DNA of 64,000 bases from Bifidobacterium sp. 7101 (lineage in GTDB: Bacteria; Actinomycetota; Actinomycetes; Actinomycetales; Bifidobacteriaceae), in the NCBI RefSeq assembly GCF_000499285.1, contig NZ_AWUN01000003.1, forward strand, positions 62,001 through 126,000, given 5' to 3'. A program made the position numbers and the translations under genes. Under the pieces are notes generated by a model. It was not told the origin of the DNA. It searched no databases and saw only the letters and a program-made list of their open reading frames with translations. Below, one piece after another: positions 49,616 to 58,695 of the stretch (positions are counted from its first letter, which is position 1; every line of letters starts with the position of its first letter).

Positions 49616-50968
49616 TCACTCGGTGTGATTCTCGGGGTCCAGGGTCAGCCGATCATCGTCGGCATCGTAGTCGAAGAGCTCGCCGTAGCGGCCCCAGGTG
49701 ATGGCGGTGTCGAACTGCTGGACGGCTTCCTTGTCCGAGTGGTGGGCCCGCAGCAGGTCCAGGATCAGGGAACCATGCAGACTCTTGTCGTCGCTGTTCT
49801 TCAGAGCCCTGTCGATGATGCGGATTAGCGGAACGTGGTCCATCAGCATCTTTGAGAACATCTCCTTGCTCTCCAGAATGTCCGCATCATGCCAGGCCCG
49901 GCCCTGGTCGGTCAGCCTGACATGTCCGTTGTCCGCCTGGAAGATACCCAGCATGAGCCCGGCGTCGATCAGAGGGAAGAGGTCATCCACTTCGAAGGAG
50001 AGCTTGGCGGCCAGGTCGGCCAGGTCCATGCCGTTGGGCTGGTTGACCATGACATCGGCCAGACCGGCCAGGCCGCCGGGGGTTGCGTCGGGCAGGTTGC
50101 GCTCCGCGGTCTCCTCGTCCCGCACCGAGTCCCGCACGGCCTGACGGTTGCGTACCTTGGTCTGCAGACGGCGGCGGATGTCCTCGCTGTCGCGCTGGCC
50201 GGTCAGGATGGAGTAGAGGTAGTCCACGCAGGACTGGAAGAGGTCGGACTGCTTGTCCCGAGGCCTGTCCAGGTTGATGGGCACGTTGGCGATGACCCGG
50301 CCCGGATGCGAGTCCAGGACCAGGACCCGGTCGGCCATCTCCACGGCCTCCTCGATGTTGTGGGTGACGATCAGGACCGACTTGACGCTGCCAGCCTCCT
50401 CGGACCAGACCTTGAGGACCTCCTGGCGTAGATTCTCGGCGGTCAGCACGTCCAGGGCCGAGAAGGGCTCGTCCATGAAGAGGGCGTCCGGCTTGAGGAC
50501 CAGGGCCCGGGCGATGCCCACGCGCTGGCGCATGCCGCCGGAGAGTTCCTTGGGGTAGGCGCTCTCGAAGCCGTCCAGGCCGATGGCGTCGATGGCGGCC
50601 AGGGAGAGTTTCTCGCGCTCCTTCTTGGGCACACCCCGGGCCTGCAGGCCCAGTTCGACGTTGTCCTTGACGGTCAGCCAGGGCATCAGGGCGAAGCTCT
50701 GGAAGACCAGTGCCACGCCGGGGTTGGGCCCGTCCAGCTGCTTGCCCCGGTATTCGACGCTGCCCTTGCTGGCCGGAACCAGGCCGGCCAGGATGCGCAG
50801 CAGGGTGGACTTGCCAGCGCCTGAGCGGCCCAGGATGGCCACCACCTCGCCCTCATGCAGGGTGAAGTCGATGTTGTCCAGGACGGTCAGCTCCGCGCCC
50901 TTGTCGGACTGGTAGGTCTTGGTCACGTGCTCGGCCGTGATGATTCCGTTGGAATTGATCTTGGTCAT
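49616..50968 (-). CDS. NitT/TauT-like ABC transporter ATPase with C-terminal AAA-associated domain
   Basis: The 450-residue protein has an ATPase domain (1-260) with GRSGAGKST, LSGGMRQRV, ALFMDEPFSALD and IVTHN. A second region (about 310-440) resembles the AAA-associated C-terminal domain: DVMVNQPNGMDLADLA, then a long helical part ending acidic. ATG 50968 is behind AGAGG; the frame continues upstream only as antisense of the permease gene. It follows the double permease by 20 bases. No substrate-binding protein gene is nearby. The leader of the operon matches an M-box, so the substrate may be Mg2+ or another metal rather than nitrate or sulfonate. Confidence 0.9.
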   Translation of the reverse strand: MTKINSNGIITAEHVTKTYQSDKGAELTVLDNIDFTLHEGEVVAILGRSGAGKSTLLRILAGLVPASKGSVEYRGKQLDGPNPGVALVFQSFALMPWLTVKDNVELGLQARGVPKKEREKLSLAAIDAIGLDGFESAYPKELSGGMRQRVGIARALVLKPDALFMDEPFSALDVLTAENLRQEVLKVWSEEAGSVKSVLIVTHNIEEAVEMADRVLVLDSHPGRVIANVPINLDRPRDKQSDLFQSCVDYLYSILTGQRDSEDIRRRLQTKVRNRQAVRDSVRDEETAERNLPDATPGGLAGLADVMVNQPNGMDLADLAAKLSFEVDDLFPLIDAGLMLGIFQADNGHVRLTDQGRAWHDADILESKEMFSKMLMDHVPLIRIIDRALKNSDDKSLHGSLILDLLRAHHSDKEAVQQFDTAITWGRYGELFDYDADDDRLTLDPENHTE

Positions 50969-50988
50969 TGTCGAACCTCTCAGACTTC

Positions 50989-52752
50989 TCATGTCAGGGA
51001 ATAGCGCCGTTGTGCCAGTGATTGCAGGGGAGACCAGAAGAACCGGTCGGCCAGGACCACGAAGATGCTCATGACGGCCACCCCCAGGATGATGCGGGGG
51101 GCGTCGCCGGTGGCGGTCACCTGGGCGATGTAGGCACCCAGGCCCTTGGCCGTCAGCTCGGTTTTGCCGTAGGAGACCACCTCGGAGACGATGGATGCGT
51201 TCCAGGCCCCGCCGGCCGCTGTGATGCCGCCGGTGCACCAGGAGCCGAACAGGGCCGGCAGGATCAGGGTCTTCCATCGTTGCCAGCGGTTCTGGCCCAG
51301 GCTGCGCGACATCTCCAGCAGGTCGTCGGGGATGGCGGAGGCACCGGCGATGACGTTGAAGAGGATGTACCACTGGGTGCCCAGGGCCATGAGCAGGATG
51401 CTGCCCCAGTTGATGTCGATTCGCCAGATGATGAAGACCATGGTAACGAAGGGGAAGATGAAGTTGGCCGGGAAGGAGGCCAGGATCTGCACCAGAGGCT
51501 GCAGGTAGCGGGAGATGCGCGGATTCATGCCGATCAGGGCACCAATCGGAACCCAGACGATGGTGCAGACCACCATCAGGATCAGCACTCGCAGGAAGGT
51601 CAGCAGACCCAGCTGGAAGACATGCCCGACCTCGCCCAGACCCAGTGGACGGATGACCAGACGGTCCAGCTGCCAGAGTCCCCACAGGCCGATCAGAGCC
51701 AGGCAGACCCACCAGACCAGGTCGCTTGCCCGCCTGCGTCCGCCGCCACGGCCCCAGCGCGCCCCGGTGCGGCCCAGTGGGCGGGTGATTCGGTCCAGCA
51801 GGTCGGCCAGTGGATGACCCACCAGGCCCAAGAGGTCCTTGACCCCGGACAGACGGATGACCGTCAGCACCAGGCTGTGCCGGGGCTCGGTGGACTGGCT
51901 GCTGGTGTAGCGGAACTTCTCGGCCCAGGCGGTCAGCGGCTTCCAGAGCAGGAAGTCAATCAAGAGGACCACCACAATCATGGTCAGGATGGCCAGGCCC
52001 ACCTTGCCCAGATCCTGCTCGGCGGTGGCCTCCTCCACGAAGGAGCCGATGCCGGGCAGAGCCAGGGTCCTGTTGTTGACCGAGATCATCTCGGAGGCGG
52101 TCAGGAAGAACCAGCCGCCGCCCATGCTCATCATGCAGTTCCAGAGCAGGGGAATCATGGAGTTGGGCACGTCCAGCTTCCAGAAGCGCTGCCAGCGGGT
52201 CAGGCGCATCAGCCTCACCGCCTCGTCCAGGTCGGTGGGCTCGCTGGTCAGGGAGTTGTAGAAGGAGAAGGCCATGTTCCAGGCCTGGCTGGTGAAGATG
52301 GCGAAGATGGAGGCCGCCTCCACGCCCATGATGGACCCGGGGAAGAGGACCAGCCAGATGGAGATGGTGGCCGACAGGAAACCCAGGACGGGCACCGACT
52401 GCAGGATGTCCAGCAGGGGGATGAGCACGGCGCCCAGGCGGCGGGAGCGCGCGGCGGCCAGTCCGTAGACAAAGGCGAAGACCAGGGAGATGATTAGGGC
52501 CGCGAACATGCGGAAGAGGGAGCGCAGCGCGTAGTAAGGCAGGTTGGCCGGGTCGGTGGAGACGTGGGAGGGAACGCCGGCGGGACCGATGGGGGCACCC
52601 AGGGCCGGCAGCAGATAGGCCAGGGCCCCCAGCAGGACCAGTGCGCCTATGGCTACGGCCAGGCCCGTCCATATGCGGGTGGAGCGCGATGCCTGGCTGC
52701 GGTCGTCGTTCAGTGGCGAACGGAGCATTCCTGGCAGTGCGACAGTATTCAC
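50989..52752 (-). CDS. NitT/TauT-like ABC permease with two membrane domains in one chain
   Basis: The 587-residue permease joins two MetI-type membrane domains. Each has the EAA-like coupling loop: DEAVRLMRLTRWQRFWKLD in the first and EMSRSLGQNRWQRWKTL in the second. About six helices flank each loop, with a basic linker between. GTG 52752 is set by GGGAGG five bases upstream; the open frame further up to 53268 is leader and antisense DNA. Fusion means one chain replaces the usual homodimer. A 5' leader of about 230 bases contains the M-box-like structure. Confidence 0.88.
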   Translation of the reverse strand: MNTVALPGMLRSPLNDDRSQASRSTRIWTGLAVAIGALVLLGALAYLLPALGAPIGPAGVPSHVSTDPANLPYYALRSLFRMFAALIISLVFAFVYGLAAARSRRLGAVLIPLLDILQSVPVLGFLSATISIWLVLFPGSIMGVEAASIFAIFTSQAWNMAFSFYNSLTSEPTDLDEAVRLMRLTRWQRFWKLDVPNSMIPLLWNCMMSMGGGWFFLTASEMISVNNRTLALPGIGSFVEEATAEQDLGKVGLAILTMIVVVLLIDFLLWKPLTAWAEKFRYTSSQSTEPRHSLVLTVIRLSGVKDLLGLVGHPLADLLDRITRPLGRTGARWGRGGGRRRASDLVWWVCLALIGLWGLWQLDRLVIRPLGLGEVGHVFQLGLLTFLRVLILMVVCTIVWVPIGALIGMNPRISRYLQPLVQILASFPANFIFPFVTMVFIIWRIDINWGSILLMALGTQWYILFNVIAGASAIPDDLLEMSRSLGQNRWQRWKTLILPALFGSWCTGGITAAGGAWNASIVSEVVSYGKTELTAKGLGAYIAQVTATGDAPRIILGVAVMSIFVVLADRFFWSPLQSLAQRRYSLT

Positions 52753-53119
52753 GATGGCCTCCCTCCAAGGTGCGGAACATCCCTGTCGGCAGCCTCGAAG
52801 ACGGCGTGGCAATCGGCCCATGAGCCGATCATTGTCATCGTTCAAGCTTCGGCTTCGCATGGTATTTGGCCCTGCATTAGTCCCTGCCTTGATCCGACGG
52901 GGACTGTTGACCTGCGCGGGGTGTCTCCACCACTTTGCGGCAGCATGCCTTGTCCATGCGGTAGCTTCACCTACCGACCACCCAATAACATAGATGGGCC
53001 CTGGGGGCAGTGTCAAGCATTTGCCTAACCAGTGTTGCCGTCCTTGCCAGGACTGACAATGACAAGGGTCTGCACGCAGTCGGTGCAGGTGCGAAATGGA
53101 ATGTAAGGAGTGAATCCCT
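52753..53119. other. Leader region with M-box, between divergent ABC operon and oxidoreductase gene
   Basis: The left two thirds is the 5' leader of the minus-strand ABC operon, with the M-box-like element (52831-52986) and the hairpin ATCGGC/GCCGAT (52812-52829) near the start codon. The right part should hold the divergent promoters. CTGCAC-GTGCAG near 53073-53091 is a 6-bp inverted repeat in front of the oxidoreductase gene. Confidence 0.6.
52831..52986 (-). ncRNA. M-box (ykoK, Mg2+-sensing) riboswitch
   Basis: Read on the minus strand, the leader has the M-box elements in order: GGTAGGTGAAGCTACC (P2 region), GCATGCTGCCGCAAAG (core), GGAGACACC, AGGTCAACAG, the long P5-like hairpin CAGTCCC/GGGACT, TAATGCAGGGC, and CATGCGAAGCCGAAGCTT near the 3' end. 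Short ATTG...TCG / CGATGACAAT ends can form P1. These are the diagnostic strings of the known Mg2+ riboswitch. It lies directly upstream of the double permease. Mode of control is unclear: the later hairpin has no T-run. Confidence 0.82.
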
Positions 53120-53752
53120 ATGAAGATCGTGGCAGTCACGGCCAACCCCGAACCCAAGAGTCTGACCGATGCGGCGGGCAACGCCCTGCTGGACGGTGCG
53201 GCCGAGGGCGGGGCTCGCACCGAGTTGATCGACCTTTGCGCCGAGGGGTTCAATCCCGTCTTCGGCATGGAGGACAGGACCCACTACCTGGGCCAGGGAC
53301 CCATGCCCGAGGATGTCCAGGCCATGCAGGAGCGAATCAAGGATGCGGACGTGCTGGCCCTGGTCTTCCCCGTTTACTGGTACAGCATGCCGGCCATCAT
53401 GAAGGGCTTCATTGACCGGGTCATCTGCAGGGGATTCGCCTATAACGCTGATGGAACCCCGGGAGCTCTGGCCGGACGGCGTGTGGAGCTGGTCATGCTG
53501 ACCGGCGGAGACAAGGAATGGTACCAGTCCAGCGGCATCGGAGAGGCCCTGGACAACCAGCTGCGCAGGCAGACCTTCCTCAAGTACTGCCAGGTCGCGC
53601 AGGTGGAGACCATCTATGTGGACAATCTGGATTCGGGCAACGACGAGCAGCAGGCGCGCGAGGCGGCCGACCGGCACCTGGTGGCCCTGGCCCTCAAGGG
53701 TCGTCAGCTGGCCGCAGGGACCGAGCCTGAAGCAGGCCAGGACGCTCAGTGA
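53120..53752 (+). CDS. Flavodoxin-fold NAD(P)H oxidoreductase (MdaB/NQO family)
   Basis: A 210-residue FMN/FAD-type quinone reductase. The conserved segment LVFPVYWYSMPAIMKGFID (flavin phosphate and dimer region) and LTGGDKEWY later in the chain are typical of the flavodoxin-like fold 2 family. It probably reduces quinones by two electrons to limit radical formation. ATG 53120 is well placed and has AAGGAG ten bases before. The next gene's GTG overlaps its TGA. A disordered acidic tail of about 15 residues ends the protein. Confidence 0.87.
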   Translation: MKIVAVTANPEPKSLTDAAGNALLDGAAEGGARTELIDLCAEGFNPVFGMEDRTHYLGQGPMPEDVQAMQERIKDADVLALVFPVYWYSMPAIMKGFIDRVICRGFAYNADGTPGALAGRRVELVMLTGGDKEWYQSSGIGEALDNQLRRQTFLKYCQVAQVETIYVDNLDSGNDEQQAREAADRHLVALALKGRQLAAGTEPEAGQDAQ

Positions 53753-54912
53753 CGCTCAGCATCGGATTCGTCTTCGATGACACCCTGGATGTGTTTGACG
53801 GGGTCCAGCAGCACATTCTGACCCTGGGACGGGAGCTGGGCAGGCGGGGCAATAGGGTCCAGTACCTGGTCGGTCAGACCGCCCATCCGCCGGTTGATGG
53901 GGTTCACTCCCTGTCCCGCAACGTCATGGTCTCCTTCAACGGCAACAGGATGCGCATACCTCTGCCTGCGCCCAAGGCGCCCATCCGCCGGGTCCTGGAG
54001 GCCGGGCACTTCGACCTGCTGCACGTCCAGGCTCCTTACAGCCCCTTCCTGGCCGGCCGGGTCATCCGCGCCGCCAACCCGGCCACGGCCCTGGTGGCCA
54101 CTTATCACATCGCCCCCACGGGAAACCTGCAGCTGCTGGGCGGTCGGCTGCTGGGGATGATCAACCGCAGGACCCATAGACGCATCGACAGGGTCATCGC
54201 GGTCTCGTCCGTGGCGGCCAGCTATGCTCGGCAGACTGCCGGCGTGCCCAGCAGGGTGGTGGCCAACCCCGTGGACGTGGCTGCCCTGCGTCGGGCCCGA
54301 CAGGCCGCTGGCGACCAGGAGGTGGCACGCCTGCATGGCCAGGGGCCTCATCTGGTCTTTCTTGGACGGTTCGTGGCCCGCAAGGGGGCGGGGATCCTGC
54401 TGTCAGCCCTCCAGGCGGGGGAGCGGGCCGGTATCCTGCCCGAAGGCCTACATGTGACCATGGCAGGCAAGGGCCCGTTGCTGGAGGACTGCCGTCGAAA
54501 GGCCGCCGCCCTGCGCACACCGGTGGCCTTTCCCGGTTTTGTGGACGAGAAGGACAAGCCCGCCCTGCTGGCCTCCTCCGACCTGACCGTCTTTCCCTCC
54601 ACAGGGGGTGAATCCTTCGGCATCGTCCTGCTGGAGGCCATCGCCTCGGGCACGGCTCCGGTGCTGGCCGGGGACAACCCTGGCTACAGGTCCACCCTGA
54701 TGGGCGATGAACGGGCTCTGGTGTCCGTCGACTCGCCCAACACCCCCGAACTGCTGGCCTGGCGAGTTACCCAGGCTCTGGGGGACCCATCCTGGAGGCG
54801 GAAGGTGCGCCATGACCAGCTTGCGCTCTTGGACCGCTACGACGTGACCACTGTGGCCGATCAGGTGGAGGAGGTCTACAGGCAAGCCATTCAAGACCGC
54901 CGTCTCATGTAG
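53749..54912 (+). CDS. GT4-family glycosyltransferase, phosphatidylinositol mannosyltransferase-like
   Basis: The 387-residue GT-B enzyme has the N-terminal acceptor loop FDGVQQHILTLG and the C-terminal donor site with ESFGIVLLEAIASG (E-x7-E). FLGRFVARKGAG is the usual start of the second Rossmann half. Sequence order and size resemble PimA/PimB and other lipid mannosyl- or glucosyltransferases of actinobacteria. The GTG start overlaps the oxidoreductase stop. It may act on glycolipids in the membrane; the acceptor is not shown by the sequence. Confidence 0.85.
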   Translation: MTLSIGFVFDDTLDVFDGVQQHILTLGRELGRRGNRVQYLVGQTAHPPVDGVHSLSRNVMVSFNGNRMRIPLPAPKAPIRRVLEAGHFDLLHVQAPYSPFLAGRVIRAANPATALVATYHIAPTGNLQLLGGRLLGMINRRTHRRIDRVIAVSSVAASYARQTAGVPSRVVANPVDVAALRRARQAAGDQEVARLHGQGPHLVFLGRFVARKGAGILLSALQAGERAGILPEGLHVTMAGKGPLLEDCRRKAAALRTPVAFPGFVDEKDKPALLASSDLTVFPSTGGESFGIVLLEAIASGTAPVLAGDNPGYRSTLMGDERALVSVDSPNTPELLAWRVTQALGDPSWRRKVRHDQLALLDRYDVTTVADQVEEVYRQAIQDRRLM

Positions 54913-54921
54913 GGTAGGTAC

Positions 54922-57900
54922 ATGTCATTCTTTGATTTCTTCGGTTCCATGTTCGACCCTATGGGCGGTCCAGACGGACCAGGCCGGCGTCGCAATGAAG
55001 ACGACCCGGTCATCCTGCACGTGCAAACCGATGGGGAGGGTTCCGGCCAGGAGGGCGGCGGTACGCCTCGCTTCCGCTTTTCCGGACCAGGTGACCCCCG
55101 GCTGACTTCCCGCAGGAAGGGCAATGACGGGCCTTCCCGGGGCTCGAGGATCCTGGCCGTGGTTGTGGCCGTCGTCCTGGTCGTCTTCCTGCTCCTGTTC
55201 GCGCTCAGCCGCTTCATCACTGATGTCATGTGGTTCTCCCAGCTGGGAGCGGCGCAGATTGTCTGGACCCAGCTGGGCATCAAGGTGGGACTCTGGCTGG
55301 CCTATGCACTGCTGCTGGCTGCGGTGACCCTGCTCTCGGCCATCCTGGCCATCCACAGCCGCCCCGATTCGCCTGACGGGTCCACAATCAGGGTCAAGGG
55401 CGATCTGATCGAGGTAGGCAAGGGGGTCTCCTCACGCACCGCGCTCAAGGTGGCCGTGGTGGTCTCCCTGGTCGTCGGCGTCTTCTTCGGCTTCCAGTTC
55501 AACGCCGACTGGAAGCAGGTGTTGCTGCTCTTCAACGCCCAGTCCTTCGGGGTGCGCGACCCCCAGTTCGGCCTGGACAACGGCTTCTATGTATTCATCC
55601 TGCCCGGCCTGCAGCTGCTGGTCTCCTCCCTGCTGATGATGCTGCTGGCGGCCACGATATTCAGCCTGGTCACCAACTTCCTCATGGGCGGCATTCGCTT
55701 GACCATGCCTGTGCACGGACACGGCATTCTGGAGATGACCCGTCCCGCCCGTCGCCAGGTAGCCGTCTGGCTGGTCCTGTTCATGCTGGTCTGGGCCGGT
55801 GACACCGCACTGGGCGTCTTCGGCAGGCTGACCGAGGAAGGCGATCGGATCACCGGCGCCTCCTACACCTCGGTCAAGGCGGCCATCCCCGTCACCCTGA
55901 TCATGGCTGTGGTCATGGCCCTGCTGGGTATCATCCTGGCGGTCTGGATTCTGCGCTCGCGCACCTTGGAACCCGGCCGTGTCCATGCAGGTTCCCTGGG
56001 TTCGGCCGTCAAGCAGTGGCGGGTGCCCGTCCTGGCTGTGGCCGTCACCGTTGTTCTGTCCCTGCTGCTGACCGTCTTCTGGCCGGCCCTGGTCCAGCGC
56101 TTCCGGGTCAACCCCAACGCCCAGGAGATGGAGTCCGCCTACATCCAGCGCAACATCGCCGCGACCACCAACGCCTATGGGCTGGACAAGCTCAAGACCG
56201 AGGCCTATGACGCCACCACCGAGGTCCAGTCGGGCGCGCTCTCCCGTGATGCGGAGACCACAGCCCAGATTCGTCTGTTGGATCCCCAGGTGGTCTCGCC
56301 CACCTTCCGGCAGCTGCAGCAGTCCAAGCAGTACTACACCTTCGAGGACACCCTGGCCGTAGACAAGTACGACATCGACGGAGTCAGCCAGGATACGGTC
56401 ATCGGCGCTCGCGAACTGGACCTGGAGGGCAACGACAACCGCAACTGGGTCAACGACCATACGGTCTTCACCCACGGCTACGGCATTGTGGCCGCCTATG
56501 GCAACAAGGTCACCCCGGACGGGCAGCCCGAATTCTTCGAGCAGGACATTCCCACCAAGGGCAAGCTGACCGACAGCCAGCACTACGAGCCGCGAATCTA
56601 CTTCTCGCCCAACGCGCCCGAGTACTCCATCGTCGGCGCGCCCCAGGGCTCATCGGGCTGGGAGTTCGACTATCCCACCGGCTCCAAGGGAGCCACCAAC
56701 ACCTTCAAGGGCAACGGCGGCCCCTCGGTGGGCAACTTCCTGGCCCGGGTCCTCTACGCCATCCGCTTTGGATCCGACCAGATCCTCTTCTCGGACCGCG
56801 TCACCCCTGACTCGCAGATCCTCTACAACCGCTCGCCCAAGGAGCGCGTGGCCCAGATTGCCCCCTATCTGACCCTGGACGGGCGCGTCTACCCGGCTGT
56901 GGTGGACGGACGGGTCAAGTGGATTGTCGACGGCTACACCACCTCTGACGCCTACCCCTACTCCCAGAAGGTTGACCTGGGGCCCATCACCCAGGACACA
57001 ACCACCCTGAGCTCCGAGGCCGTCAAGGGCCTGGGTTCCCAGAAGGCCAATTACATCCGCAATTCCGTCAAGGCCACGGTCGATGCCTACGACGGCTCGG
57101 TGGATCTGTATGCCTGGGATGCCAAGGATCCTGTGCTCAAGGCCTGGCAGAAGGTCTTCCCCGGCCAGTTCAAGCCGCTCTCATCCATTTCGGGCGACCT
57201 GATGAGCCACATGCGCTACCCGGAGAGCCTGTTCAAGGTGCAGCGCCAGCTCCTGTCCCAGTACCACGTCAACTCGGCCAGCCAGTTCTTCTCCGGTGAG
57301 GACTTCTGGCAGACCCCTGTGGATCCGACCGGTACCAGCAAGGAGCAGAAGGCCGGGATCAAGCAGCCTCCCTATTATCTGACCCTGCAGACCCCGGGGA
57401 CCGACAAGCCCGCTTTCTCGCTGACCTCCACCTTCATTCCTGCGGGCACCTCCACCAGGGAGATCCTGACCGGGTTCCTGTCCGTGGATTCCGATGCCGG
57501 GTCGACCAAGGGGGTGATAGGCCCGGACTACGGAACCATCCGGCTGATGGAGCTGCCCAAGAATTCCAACGTGCCCGGCCCTGGGCAGGCCCAGAACAAC
57601 TTCAACTCGGATGCTGCGGTCTCCACCGAGCTCAACCTGCTCCAGTCGGGGTCCACCAAGGTCAAACGTGGCAACCTGCTGACCCTGCCCATAGGTGGCG
57701 GACTGATCTACATCCAGCCGGTCTATGTGCAGTCCAGCGGCGCCACCAGCTTCCCCTTGCTCAAGCGGGTCCTGGTGGCCTTCGGAGACAAGGTCTCCTC
57801 CTCGGCCACGCTGGATGCGGCCCTTGACAAGACCTTCCAGGGCAACTCGGGCGCATCGGCAGGCGATGCCGACAACACCGGACGTACCAATTCCGATGCT

Positions 57901-58128
57901 GACCAGAGCGAGCAATCCGGTAAGGCTCCTGACAAGACCGCCGGGTCCGGCGGGACATCGACCACAGGAGGACAGGCCCTGAAACAGGCCTTGGACAAGG
58001 CCAACCAGGCCATGAGCGACGGGGATGCCGCCCTGAAGAAGGGCGACTTCAGCGCCTACGGTGAGGCGCAGAACCGTCTGCGTGAAGCCCTCAAGGAGGC
58101 CTCCGACCAGGAGGGCGGCGACAAGTGA
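54922..58128 (+). CDS. UPF0182 family membrane protein
   Basis: A 1068-residue protein typical of actinobacteria. It has about seven helices in the first 390 residues (starting VAVVLVVFLLLFALS near 76), followed by a large extracellular domain of about 550 residues and an acidic, Ser/Ala-rich tail after 960 ending in a coiled-coil-like ALDKANQAMSDGD. UPF0182 proteins have no firm function. AGGG shortly before ATG 54922 supports the start, nine bases after the glycosyltransferase stop. The GNAT gene overlaps its end as GTGA. Confidence 0.9.
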   Translation: MSFFDFFGSMFDPMGGPDGPGRRRNEDDPVILHVQTDGEGSGQEGGGTPRFRFSGPGDPRLTSRRKGNDGPSRGSRILAVVVAVVLVVFLLLFALSRFITDVMWFSQLGAAQIVWTQLGIKVGLWLAYALLLAAVTLLSAILAIHSRPDSPDGSTIRVKGDLIEVGKGVSSRTALKVAVVVSLVVGVFFGFQFNADWKQVLLLFNAQSFGVRDPQFGLDNGFYVFILPGLQLLVSSLLMMLLAATIFSLVTNFLMGGIRLTMPVHGHGILEMTRPARRQVAVWLVLFMLVWAGDTALGVFGRLTEEGDRITGASYTSVKAAIPVTLIMAVVMALLGIILAVWILRSRTLEPGRVHAGSLGSAVKQWRVPVLAVAVTVVLSLLLTVFWPALVQRFRVNPNAQEMESAYIQRNIAATTNAYGLDKLKTEAYDATTEVQSGALSRDAETTAQIRLLDPQVVSPTFRQLQQSKQYYTFEDTLAVDKYDIDGVSQDTVIGARELDLEGNDNRNWVNDHTVFTHGYGIVAAYGNKVTPDGQPEFFEQDIPTKGKLTDSQHYEPRIYFSPNAPEYSIVGAPQGSSGWEFDYPTGSKGATNTFKGNGGPSVGNFLARVLYAIRFGSDQILFSDRVTPDSQILYNRSPKERVAQIAPYLTLDGRVYPAVVDGRVKWIVDGYTTSDAYPYSQKVDLGPITQDTTTLSSEAVKGLGSQKANYIRNSVKATVDAYDGSVDLYAWDAKDPVLKAWQKVFPGQFKPLSSISGDLMSHMRYPESLFKVQRQLLSQYHVNSASQFFSGEDFWQTPVDPTGTSKEQKAGIKQPPYYLTLQTPGTDKPAFSLTSTFIPAGTSTREILTGFLSVDSDAGSTKGVIGPDYGTIRLMELPKNSNVPGPGQAQNNFNSDAAVSTELNLLQSGSTKVKRGNLLTLPIGGGLIYIQPVYVQSSGATSFPLLKRVLVAFGDKVSSSATLDAALDKTFQGNSGASAGDADNTGRTNSDADQSEQSGKAPDKTAGSGGTSTTGGQALKQALDKANQAMSDGDAALKKGDFSAYGEAQNRLREALKEASDQEGGDK

Positions 58129-58655
58129 GCGCCACCCCGCGCATCCGGCTCTGCCGTCGCGGGGACCTGGAGGCGGTCACTGCCATCTACAACCAGGCGG
58201 TCATGGATGGCGGCTCCACGGCGGATACGGCCCCGGTCAGCCTGGACCAGCGCCTGCGATGGTGGCTGGAGCACGATCCTGACCAGGGTCATCCGGTCCT
58301 GGTCCTGGAGCAGGAGGGCAGGGTGCTGGCCTTCGGTTCCCTGTCGGCCTACTACGACCGGCCCGGCTACCAGGAGACCTGCGAGCTCAGCTATTACGTG
58401 GATCGCGACAGTCGTGGACGGGGTCTGGGCGCCCTGATGGTCCATTCCTTGCTGGAGCGCGCCCAGCAGGTGGGCATGCGTCTGGCCGTGGCGATCATCT
58501 TCGATGACAATTCGGCTTCCAAGGCCCTGCTGCACCGGTTCGGTTTCAGCCGCTTCGGCCTCCTGTCCCAGGCCGCCTGGGACCGGTTCGCCTTGCATGA
58601 CGTCTCCTACTGGAGCCTGTCCCTTGAGCGAAACGGGGTCGGGGAGCCTGTGTAG
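58125..58655 (+). CDS. GNAT N-acetyltransferase, phosphinothricin-acetyltransferase-like
   Basis: A 176-residue acetyltransferase. The acetyl-CoA loop SRGRGLGALMVHSLL (motif A) and the ASKALLHRFGF segment (motif B) are clear. The N-terminal IRLCRRGDLEAVTAIYNQ, the AYYDRPGYQETCELSYYV strand and the overall length match the Bar/PAT subgroup. These acetylate amino acids or related amines, including methionine derivatives. GTG 58125 overlaps the UPF0182 stop. A 40-base gap and AGGAGGT separate it from pth. Confidence 0.85.
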   Translation: MSATPRIRLCRRGDLEAVTAIYNQAVMDGGSTADTAPVSLDQRLRWWLEHDPDQGHPVLVLEQEGRVLAFGSLSAYYDRPGYQETCELSYYVDRDSRGRGLGALMVHSLLERAQQVGMRLAVAIIFDDNSASKALLHRFGFSRFGLLSQAAWDRFALHDVSYWSLSLERNGVGEPV

Positions 58656-58695
58656 AATCTCACCGTCCCGTTTGAGAGCAGGAGGTATCACCTAC

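Noticed and set aside
51022-52497. 491-codon plus-strand frame opposite the ABC permease
   Set aside because: Gln/Asp/Gly-rich antisense frame with no domain; the minus strand is clearly the coding one.
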